Made by a program: the position numbers and the translations under genes. Positions 36,681 to 45,700 of a stretch of 64,000 nt of DNA are shown here, in pieces; position 1 is the first letter of the stretch; each line of letters opens with the position of its first letter. The notes beneath the pieces are model-generated. The model was not told the origin of the DNA and did not search any database. It saw only the letters and a program-made list of their open reading frames with translations. The DNA is from Cryoendolithus antarcticus (Eukaryota; Ascomycota; Dothideomycetes; Cladosporiales; Cladosporiaceae). Location: NCBI GenBank assembly GCA_002077065.1, contig NAJO01000002.1, forward strand, positions 992,001-1,056,000, written 5' to 3'.

Positions 36681-39567
36681 ATGGACCCACTCTCGATCTC
36701 AGTGGCGATCCTGAGTCTAATCGGCGCAACGGGTAAGGTTGCCACCACCATCAATGACATCGCAGGAAAGTCTTCCCGGGCACCCTCGACTGTGACTGCG
36801 ATCTCTGCCGAGTGCGGTATAATCACTCGAACGCTGCGGCATGTTGAACACATAGCACGCACGGAGCCTTCCGCCTTAACGACCAGACTTGCTGGCGATG
36901 GATCAGCCACAAGCGGCGACCCAAGCCAGGACGAAAGCGAGGAGGAGTCTCCGAGCTTGGATGCGACAATGTACAGCGCCCTGGAGAGTTGCGACTTGAC
37001 TATAGTGGCGCTCTCAGCGACCCTTCAGAAGTGCAAAGGGTCGAGCAGTTTGTCGCGGAAGACGAAGTTCCTGTTGAATGAGACAGAGCTGCAGGACAGG
37101 CTGCAGTCATTACGAGGACTGAATCAAGCCATGACTGGCCTGTTGGCTGCGGTGCAGGCGTGAGCGATTTGCACCTACCCATCCCTTGGCATCATCAGCA
37201 CTGACTATGTATTAGCGAATCGTTGTCCGCAGTCCGGCTGATACTCAACGACAATTCCGCCGCGCTTGATTCAATGGTGAGACAATCGAATGTGCTACGT
37301 AGGAATCACGAGCCTAGTATTATCACCGGAATCACTGATGCATCGCCGTTCGACTTTGACGATGGTGTTGTCGACAGTCTAGCATATCGGCGAGCATTCC
37401 GCAAATTCAGGACAGGCATCAACGCAGACTTACCTAGACCTATTGCCGAGCCTCCTAACAAGGATGACTCTGCTACGATAGTGGATAGCGCTCACAGTGC
37501 CATCGCCAACGGTGCGAACGGAGAGCCTGGCCCGGTAGCTCCCACCGCACGTCACTCTGTCTCACCACCAACTGCGACTACAGCAGCCTCAGATATGCCA
37601 GATCTTGGACCTGTAGGGAGCAGCAGTAAGCACTTGCTTGAGGCAGCGGGCAAAGGCAATCTCACTCTCGTTTCAGCGTCCCTTCGTCAAGGTGCAGACA
37701 TCGAGTTCTGTGGTGACGACGGCTACACTGCTCTGTTGCTGGCTGCGAAAAGCGGGCACTCAAAGATTGTTCGAGTGCTGTCGGGGTATAGCGCAGATTG
37801 CGAAGCCATCGACACATCTGGTAAGAATTCGTTACACCTGGCAGCCTCTTCAGGCGATCTGATCTCTTGTGAGATCCTATTACAGAGAGTGAAAGATATA
37901 GATGCTTCCGACAAGGACGGCTGGACTGCGCTTCACTATGCTGCCAAGCATAATAACGAAGAGATCGTTGACTTACTGTGCACTAAAGGCGCCGACCTCA
38001 CAGCGGCGGTCTCTGCTGGTAGCTTGGATGCCGGTGCTCACCCACTGCATGTTGCGGTCAGATCGAGGTCGAATAGAGCAACGCGCAGCCTTCTCAAAGC
38101 CGGCTCAAGCGCACGTGCGAGATGCTCGGACCGTAATCTTCCGTTGAACATCGCTGCTATGAACGGTGACTCGGCCATGATTGAGTGCCTTCTTGATGCT
38201 GGTGCGGGCATCGAGGCTACAGGCAAAGAGGACAATCCCGCGATCCATCACGCAGCCGCCAACAACAGGTCTTTGGCGATATCTACATTACTACAGCGTG
38301 GGGCGCAACTGCAGCCTCGCCTTCATATCTCTGGAAATACACCTCTGCATACCGCCGCGCTATTCTCGAACACCGCAGCGGCTCAATTTCTCATCCAAGG
38401 AGGCCACACCGTCAACACCTTGGACTATGCCGGTGACACGCCCCTGCACGTGGCCGCAAAGGCTGGTTCAGCTGCCACTGTGAGCTTACTGCTCGACAAC
38501 GGGGGTGACGTCGACGCGATCGGTGCTGATGCCAGTACTCCTCTCGTTCTGGCTGCTACTGGAGGTCACTTCGCAGCCGCAGAGGCACTGATGGAAAGAG
38601 GCGCTCGAATAAGTCTGCGTGACAAACACCACAATCAGGCGATCACCCTTGCCGCCAAGGCTGGCAATGTGCTCCTAATCGATCGCCTGCTCAAAGAGGG
38701 TGCGGACAAGGATGCTCGCGGTCAGTCGGGCTGGCCTGTTATCTCGTTCGCTGCGGGTTAGTATACCCTCCCACCTGTTCGCACATTCCGCGCGTGCTGA
38801 CCTCACTAGGAAATGGCAGAGTGCCAGTCATCAAGCTGTTGCTGCAGAAGGGTGCGAGTATCACTGCCAGAACTAACACCAATGACGAGCCGCTGCACAT
38901 GGGCGCCTCGTGGGGCCATCTGAATTCAGTCGTTGCACTGATTGAAGCAGGCGCGAACATTGAAGAGCCAGGTTTTGAGCAGACACGGCCGTTACACTAC
39001 TCTGTGAGAAACGCAGACGAGCCCATCGTTGCGTACTTACTCAAGAAGGGCGCAGCAGCGGACCCATTAGACGATTGGGGCGGATCACCGTTCAACTACG
39101 CTGCAAAGTATGGGAGATCTCAAGCTCTCAAACTGCTGGCGCAGGCTGGCGCGCTCGTAGATCGACCCGCTAGAAATGGCAACCGTGCCGTTCATCTCGC
39201 TGCTCTGTATAGCCAGCCCGCTGCGCTGGAGACACTATTATCGCTACAAGCTGACATCAACGCCACTGGGTCAGATGGATATTCCCCTCTTTGCAGCGCT
39301 TGCAGTATTGAAGACGATAAAGGCTGCGTTGATCTGCTAATACGCAATGGCGTAGATCTCGAGATACGCAGTGTCGTTGACTCTTACACGGCTCTACACA
39401 TCGCAGTGAAGCAGGGACGACTGGACGCCGTTCGAAAACTTCTAGCAGCTGGTGCTAAGATCGACGCGACTTCGAAGGAAGGACTGACGCCACTACAACT
39501 TGCTATCGCAGGATCGAAAGCGGAGATCATAGAAGTTCTTCGCGAGCATGAAGCCAGAGCAGGATGA
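36681..39567 (+). CDS. Ankyrin-repeat protein with a fungal STAND-type N-terminal domain
   Basis: 925-aa protein with three exons: 36681-37159, 37216-38756 and 38810-39567 (introns 56 and 53 nt). The N-terminus MDPLSISVAILSLIGATGKV followed by a helical segment (about residues 1-160) matches the fungal N-terminal domain found on many STAND/NLR-like proteins. About residues 160-290 are a disordered linker. From about 295 to the end run roughly 18 ankyrin repeats, e.g. DKDGWTALHYAAKHNNEEIV, SGNTPLHTAALFSNTAAAQF and DSYTALHIAVKQGRLDAVRK. No NACHT or NB-ARC NTPase lies between the two parts. Such proteins are linked by family to allorecognition or immunity-like sensing in fungi, but a function cannot be read here. 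Small Cys-rich gene copies flank it on both sides. Confidence 0.88.
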
Positions 39568-39791
39568 GAGAATTCGGCGTCCATACATCGCTCCTTCCAA
39601 CTCGACAACCCCGATTTCGAACTGCCCACTCGACGACGATACAGGCCAAGGCCCCACGATTATCTACTCGACAAAGATATGACCCTCTCACACCACATCA
39701 CTCACAAACATCAAACAAAAAACCTCGTCACACACACACATCACTCCGCAAAGACATCATCACCACCACAACCATCACACGCGCCGCCATC

Positions 39792-40102
39792 ATGTTCCGC
39801 AAGCTCTTCGCCCGCCTCAAAGACCGCCTCACTCCTCCCCCTCCCCCGTCTACGGCTGCGGTGAGCCGTTCGTCAAGAACGGCAAGCAAGTGACGTGTGG
39901 CAAGAGAGACCGCCAGTGTGCGGAGTGCCGATCGGCATGAATCGAGCAGGGAAGCCGACTGGCTTTTGAGGAGGACAAGGAGACGCTGAATAAGGGGTTG
40001 CCGCTGAAGAGGACGACGGGTGGTGAGTGAACGCGACTTAGTCAAGGGAACAATCAGCAATGAAAGCTAACGGTTCTTAAAGGTAAGAGAGATTGGGAGT
40101 GA
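39792..40102 (+). pseudogene. Damaged relative of the small Cys-rich gene at 35772
   Basis: An ATG at 39792 opens MFRKLFARLKDRLTPPPPP and then runs out of frame after a C-rich tract at 39833-39849. In the next frame the cysteine core of the 35772 gene reappears: YGCGEPFVKNGKQVTCG then RQCAECRSA. A TGA stop (39938-39940) follows and then a continuing helical frame (LAFEEDKETLNKG). A possible intron (about 40021-40080, gtgagt donor, aaag acceptor) lies at the corresponding place. So relative to the intact copy there is one frameshift in a homopolymer-rich stretch and one stop. Either it is a pseudogene or the frameshift is a sequencing error and the gene simply ends at the TGA. Confidence 0.45.
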
Positions 40103-40292
40103 CGATGGCGGCGTCGATAGACGCGTACAGATGTTGAGCGCTGTGAGCTGCTCGTCGCGCTGCATCGCAGCATTTACCTGGAATCGTCACAGTCTCTGTC
40201 ATCAGTCTTGGATCGCAGGATATCATACATGCTGCATCAAGCAGGTAAGTCATGATCATCGTGTTACACATTACCACTTTCTTCATCATTCC

Positions 40293-42282
40293 TCATCGCC
40301 AGGGCACTTCAGCCACATACTTCCTCCCATGTACGCCCTTCACAGCTGCAGGCTCCGCGAATCTCGCCTGCTTGCCCGGACCGCGTCCACTGGAGTCTGA
40401 CCGTCCTTCTGCGCCTGAGTACGCGTCTAGATCACTTCCACTCTGTCGACCCGGCCTACTGCTTTGGCTTGCATCGCTCCTACGGCTCCGACTGTGATCG
40501 AGTGGGTGACCCATATCATCGTCATCTCGAGCTGAGGATCCGCGATGGTAGGGCCGATCGTCTATTTCTGGGCGCGAGCCATGCCTAGAATGGCGATGGG
40601 CGCGTTCGCCGCGGTGGCTCTCGTCGAATCGAACGCTGCTCCGGCTTGGCGATGCGCTGTAAGGCCGATCGGGAGGGTTGGGGATTGACGACTTGCGTAG
40701 ACCGGATTGTGAACCAACAGCAGAGTCTCTTGTAGGCGGAGGTGGCATATTGCGCTTGTAGGGTGGCTGTGGATGTTTTGCGACTTGCGAGGCGAAGAGC
40801 GGGGAGGCGGAGGGTTCAAATGATGGGCCAATGTTGTTGCGTATGTACTGTGGTGACAGCGCTTGTGGGCTCTCGGCCACGCTCTCTGGCCTTGTTGCGC
40901 CTTGAAAGTAGTCGTCACCTTCATACTGCGTTGGCGTTGGCTCGTGACTTCTGGAGTGACGTAGATGTGAGTTATTCGAACTGTGGGATGATACTCGATG
41001 ATGAGGAGCGGCAGCTGGAGGGCCTGCCTGCGGCGTGTACGTTGGTGTACCGACGGCTTCCTCATCCCTGTCATCTGGTGTCATCTGATCCGAGAGCCTC
41101 GATCCATGTGCCGATCGCGAACTACGCTGGCGGCGATATGGTGGTCTGCCAGAAGTCCGCTGCTCGCGATCAGATGCAGGCGATGCGCCGCGAAAGTAGT
41201 TCTGCGGCACACTACGCCGCCGTCGATCACGATCCCGCGTCCGACTTCGTGAGCGACTACTGTTCTTGCGATCGCGATCACGATCACTGCTTATCCCAGG
41301 AATCCACATGCTCGGGCTTGCGACTTCGCGGACGACGTGCCCGATCGTGACTGCGGCTTCTTTGCCACGCTCCATGATAGTCGGTCGTGGGCTGGATGTA
41401 GGCCGCTTGCTACCTCGGCGGACGATACTGGGCCGGCCATCGACATGTCGATACAGCGGATTGCGGAAGTACGCCAGTGCAGGACCACGAGAATCTACAC
41501 TTCCTTCATCATCCGAGTCCGTCCGCCGCACGGCAAGTTTTGATGAAGAGCTACCTGGCCGCTCAATTTCGCTCGCTCGTTGCATCTCCTCACGCTCCGC
41601 TTCCTTCCTCAAACGCTCTGAGACACCCTCATACCACGCGACCATGTGCTTGTCCGGCTCGAGGGGAAAGCAGTCTCTGGGCAGGATCTTGGGAAACAGC
41701 TCTCCAGTTACGGGATTTTTGACATCGTACTTCCCGACTGCTTCCATGAGGAACGCAGAGTGCTCATCTGGTCCGAGCAGGGTCTGGATAGTTTCGAACA
41801 TGATCCAGCCTTCAGTTTTGAGGGCAGGCACAGTTGGCTCTGTGAATGCCGTAGAGTGAGATAGAGGTTGTAAGGAATGCAAGCAGCCGAGCGACTTGTA
41901 GATGAAGCCGATCGATGCGCCTGGAGTACCGAGGAAGAGCTGATCATAGTTGCCACCGACATCGCGATAGAAGCTCGCGAGCTGATTCGGGGTCAGATCA
42001 GGATTGTCAGAAGGCTCATATTGCTCGTTCTGTAGATCTGGTCGTCAGCCGGGCCGTCCATCGACATGCTCGACTTTGCAGCGTGGAGCTAATCCGACTC
42101 ACAATAACGTTCTTCAACCCTCGCAATAGCGCCTTCAGCTTGTCCGTCGCGGTCTTGTCGGGCTTGAATAGATATTGCCAGTACTCCATCGCCTCCCGCT
42201 CCTCCACCGACACCGCTTGCTCCGTGTTCTGCATTCTTGACGGTATTTTGGCGTCGCGTTGGCCCGCTGGAGTCGCGTCCAT
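40293..42282 (-). CDS. DUF7514-like protein with a long Ser/Arg-rich tail
   Basis: 638-aa protein, two exons on minus: 42282-42103 and 42029-40293, with a 73-nt intron. The N-terminal domain (about residues 30-190) reads EAMEYWQYLFKPDKTATDKL, then DLTPNQLASFYRDVGGNYDQ, then GASIGFIYKSLGCLHSLQ and EGWIMFETIQTLLGPDEHSA. This matches the pattern I know as DUF7514, frequent in filamentous ascomycetes. The remaining 450 residues are low complexity, rich in Ser, Arg, Pro and His (DRDRDRKNSSRSRSRTRDRD), with an SR-like flavour and many potential phosphorylation sites; the last residues are KGVHGRKYVAEVPWR. No membrane segment or catalytic motif. Function unknown; the intron boundary is supported by uninterrupted domain sequence. 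Confidence 0.72.
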
Positions 42283-43095
42283 CGTTGTAGTCCAATGGAA
42301 ATTGTGGACTGCTCACACAGCAGGAGAGGATCGAGCAGTCGCGATGACGGCGAACATGCTTGGACGAGGTAATCTGATCGAGCCGCGAGCAAACTTACCA
42401 GCGTCAGCTACCGAGACCATGAAGCCAACATAATGTCGTCTACGGATGAGACCGATTCAGCCCTACGATGTCGTGCAGGTGAAGCCCGGGATTGCACGAG
42501 CTGAGCCCCGACGTCATCCGTCCCATAGCTATTTCTTTATAGCATCAACACATCCTCAACGTCGGCAGGGTACACGAGGTTTCTGTAAGATATGCATTGA
42601 CACTAGGAAGAGGAAGGGAAATGCGAGCAGCGTGGCATGGGCTTCTCGAAGACCTGAGGATCGAGGATATCCCTGATTCAAAACAAGTGATACCATGCCC
42701 TCCATCCCTTCGTGCAGACTGTACTCTGCTCGACAGCATGGGTAAGAAAACACCATAAGTTCCAGTAAGCAGCAACACATAGTATTACATATGCTGGCTG
42801 GGTCGACAGGAGTCGATGAGCCAATTGATGTTCGCTCGTATCTTGCTAAATAAGGTACGCGGACTCACATTGGCCCACATAATGAGTGAAGTCGCGAGCT
42901 CCCCGCCTGGCTCTTCACTTCACTGCCTCCCGACGTCTCCACAGCTGTAGCTTCTCAAGCCGCTATCGTTTCCAGCTACGTCCGCACCAAGAACTTCTTC
43001 CAGCTCACCGACACATACCAAGGAACCTCGATCTAGCCATGCAGCAGTCAGACACCGATGCAGGTCAGCTCCGAATCACTCGGCCACGAAAACCA

Positions 43096-43190
43096 AGTGC
43101 GTTCGCGCTCATACATAGCGAGACGATGCAATAAGCTACTGCGCTTGTACTCGTACGGACGGAAATCGACTTGTTGTTCGCTCACAAACG
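43096..43190 (+). repeat. Dispersed coding repeat, copy D
   Basis: About 95 bp related to copies at 43435, 51808, 52272 and 52708 (the last three on minus). Translated in the shared frame it gives SAFALIHSETMQ, a stop, then ATALVLVRTEIDLLFAHKRW. Conserved positions across copies are the F-S/A-L, the E-T and the A-L-V...LFA core. Confidence 0.55.
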
Positions 43191-43206
43191 TTGGGAGCCA
43201 CAGCAA

Positions 43207-43407
43207 ATGATGCCTCCTAGTCGGCTTGCGGGCTCCTTATTGCTTGATGACACCCTTTCCAGAACCCTCGACTTGAGGATGCAGCCGTGGACCACTGTGC
43301 GTGGCCACGCTCCTTCCGGCGTCGTCCAGAAGCCATTCGACCCAGGCCAGACTCTCCAGGTTGGGTCAGTCACCTTCAACGATAGCATCTTCAACGATAG
43401 CGCCTGA
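43207..43407 (+). CDS. Weak small open frame, 66 aa
   Basis: ATG-initiated frame following repeat copy D, beginning MMPPSRLAGSLLLDDTLSRT and ending TFNDSIFNDSA. Codon choice is fairly GC3-rich, but no homologue or motif is recognised. It could be the tail of a dead gene that included the repeat, since the same frame runs back into LLFAHKRW without a stop. Confidence 0.2.
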   Translation: MMPPSRLAGSLLLDDTLSRTLDLRMQPWTTVRGHAPSGVVQKPFDPGQTLQVGSVTFNDSIFNDSA

Positions 43408-43434
43408 AGCTATTTCGGGTTCCCGCTTGTTCTG

Positions 43435-43510
43435 AGCGAGACAAGTCAATACGATACCGCGCTTGTACTGCTGTGAAGCGAAACACCATATTGTTCGCTC
43501 ACATACATCG
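43435..43510 (+). repeat. Dispersed coding repeat, copy E (partial)
   Basis: Partial copy of the 95-bp repeat 340 bp after copy D, same strand. It reads SETSQYDTALVLL, then a stop and frame change, then ILFAHIHRHAHR. Alignment to copy D is clear at agcgagac, gcgcttgtact and ttgttcgctcaca. Confidence 0.45.
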
Positions 43511-43787
43511 ACACGCACACCGGGTGAAGCCACTCGCGCTCACGTGCTGCGGACGATGGGGAGTGAATGGAGGTGGTGGGCGGGTGGTGGTTGTGGAGGA
43601 AGTCGTTAATCTTGATGACGGCGACCTCTCGACGACTGAGCTCGGTGGCCACGACTGCGGAAGACTCCCTACCAGTCGCTGGCATGTGCTGCAGAACCAA
43701 ATGCATCCGATGTCAAATGGGCTCAACGGAGGAACTGACGGACATCAGCAGTAAGCAAATATTACGTGAACCTCGTTTCATTCAAGT

Positions 43788-44150
43788 TCAAAACTCCTTT
43801 GTACCGAAGATCAAACTCTCCTGCCCTGGCCAACTCCAAGTCTTCCTCATCCGTACTTTGGTCAGTTCCCACCCTACATGAAACTCTGCATATCCCTCAC
43901 CCAAGCAATATAATCCCTTCTGGCTTGTCTTGCATCGTGAGCCTGAGGCATTTCTGCCTCCAGCAAGGCCAGTGTTGAGGATGCCGGCGTTGCGGCTATA
44001 CATATCGTCGTAGTTACCCCAAAGAGCGTACCCATGGGGACTGTTGAAGTGGCCCATGTGCTCGTTGGGGTACATGCGGTGCTGGACGTTGCGCATGGAG
44101 TCGCGCACGGGGTCGTAGTACTGGCCGGGGCGTTGGTGGATGGACCACAT
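43788..44150 (-). CDS. Small hypothetical protein, 120 aa
   Basis: ATG at 44150 opens MWSIHQRPGQYYDPVRDSMR. The first 55 codons have very strong GC3 bias (CAC, CGC, CCC, GGC, TAC, AAC), much like the well-expressed genes here, which supports real coding. The bias fades after about residue 65 (from GGRNASGSRC on), so the true gene may splice there and the listed end may be wrong. The frame also stays open upstream to a possible acceptor near 44181, so an earlier exon is possible. No known domain. It is rich in Asn, His, Tyr and Met. Confidence 0.38.
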   Translation of the reverse strand: MWSIHQRPGQYYDPVRDSMRNVQHRMYPNEHMGHFNSPHGYALWGNYDDMYSRNAGILNTGLAGGRNASGSRCKTSQKGLYCLGEGYAEFHVGWELTKVRMRKTWSWPGQESLIFGTKEF

Positions 44151-44808
44151 GGTTGTTGCGGTCCGGGAGATGGGAAGAAGCTGTGGTGATATGGATATCT
44201 GTGCTGATGATGGAGGGGCGGGGTGAGATGATGCGATCGTGTTAGGAAGGGGGTCGATGGACAGGAAGGAAAGGAAGTACCTAGCTTTGCGACAGGATAC
44301 ATAGTAGAAGATGAGAGAGTTGACGGCGAAGTGAGCCTCAGTGACGAGAGCAGGGCATATTGTCTAGCAGTACACACGACGTTGCTCACATGGGAACGTC
44401 ATGCTGTCGTGCAAGACACGAAGAGCTGCGAGTGTCGCTCCCCTCTACGGGCTGTCCAGCTGACCCTTCTTGGTAGATCAATGTGGCTTTTCCTCAAGTT
44501 TCTCGATGTTCAGCCTTCATGTCTTGGGCACTGTTAGTCCGAGTCGGGACTACGAGTGCGGAGTCCATCGATCGGCGGAGAGGCAAATTGCACTGCGAGT
44601 GTCAGCGTCAACTTCATGACATGGAACCAGAAGGTTACATACCGGGCTGCGTGAGCGGTTCAATGTTGGTCATCCTCCTCGCCCTCCTCCGCACACAATC
44701 TGCTCTGGGGACTGAAGGCTCTTGGAATCGGCCACTGCAACCTCGTTCTAGGGTAGCATGTCTTCGCTGTGGTGTTATACGAGTACTTCGAACCATCAAG
44801 ATTTGATC
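44151..44808. other. Intergenic, nothing recognised
   Basis: 658 bp between two minus-strand genes. Part of it may be 5' exon or leader of the 120-aa gene. No other gene supported. Confidence 0.45.
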
Positions 44809-45422
44809 TCAGGAGCCTCGTAGAGCCATGCTTCCAATCACGATAGCTTCGTCAGTCTTGCTCAACGTCTTTGCACTTTTGTCCTTGCCAGCAGGAGGTA
44901 GCTTGTAGATCTTACGGATCCTCGGCACGTCTTGCATCGACGATAGCTCTTCGTCAGTAAATGCTACCACGGTGCCATGAACATGTTCCCCAAGGAACGC
45001 ATCGACTTGCGACGCAGTGACGGACTCGTTGAGCACCTTCATCGCGAGCACGTGCTTTGTCGTGTCCTGAATGCCCATGCGGCGGAAAGATTCTGATATC
45101 TACCGACAAGTCAGCACCGTAGAATTAGGTGTCACCACAAATCAGAAACACTCACGTTGTTGATCGCAGACAGCGCAAAGACGATTTCAGAATGCAGATT
45201 ACGAGTCTTCATCCTACCGAAGATCGAGTCGTCGATCGCGCGAGAGCATGCCGCGAGGACAGCCTGTCGCGATGCCACCATGCTGGCGTCCGCGAACGCG
45301 TATTGATAGTCGGTATTACCTTCGAGCAGCTGCTGACGGAGGAAGGTTGGATTCTCTACGTCTTTGAAGAGGCCTACGTGAAGCGTGTGTGCCGGCAGAT
45401 GGGGAACAACAATGCTCTCCAT
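44809..45422 (-). CDS. CGI121: EKC/KEOPS complex subunit Cgi121
   Basis: Subunit of the KEOPS complex that makes the t6A modification at position 37 of ANN-decoding tRNAs; Cgi121 binds Bud32 and recruits tRNA. Two exons on minus, 45422-45156 and 45099-44809, intron 56 nt; the product is 185 aa, as expected. Family hallmarks are VPHLPAHTLHVGLFKDVENP, LRQQLLEGNTDYQYAFADAS, RNLHSEIVFALSAINN across the splice, then ISESFRRMGIQDTTKHVLAM and DVPRIRKIYKL near the C-terminus. The gene diverges from a Zn2Cys6 regulator with only 278 bp between the two ATGs, so the promoters are close or shared. Confidence 0.92.
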
Positions 45423-45700
45423 TGCGGCAACCGGGGGGATGTTCTTGAAATCTAATCAGGGGCCAGGCTGCTTCCGCATTCGTGCTCGGATCGAGTGCGT
45501 GTATCTTGACATGCATTCAATGGATGAACGTCAACCAGATCGAGTAAAGTCAATGTCTCGGCACGCGTTCAGTGACTGCCGGGAGAAAGTGGACAACCAA
45601 TCTCGGCCCCACATGGCCAATGCGAGTCGCGACCTCTCAGCCAAGCATTGAGACGTCGACGGCAACTTCCACTGCACTTCCCGTCACGCATTCGTAGCCG

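Larger units (their letters stand above)
42283..43787. other. Gene-poor island with repeat copies D and E and coding-like fragments
   Basis: 1.5 kb with no intact gene. It contains two copies of a decayed 95-bp coding repeat (43096-43190 and 43435-43510), a 66-codon open frame (43207-43407), and a coding-like fragment around 42890-43032 that reads TSLPPDVSTAVASQAAIVSS before a stop but lacks a start. The combination suggests remnants of one or more dead genes or elements. Confidence 0.5.

Noticed and set aside
41266..41859. 197-codon plus-strand open frame
   Set aside because: A shadow of the Ser/Arg-rich coding sequence of the DUF7514-like gene on the other strand.
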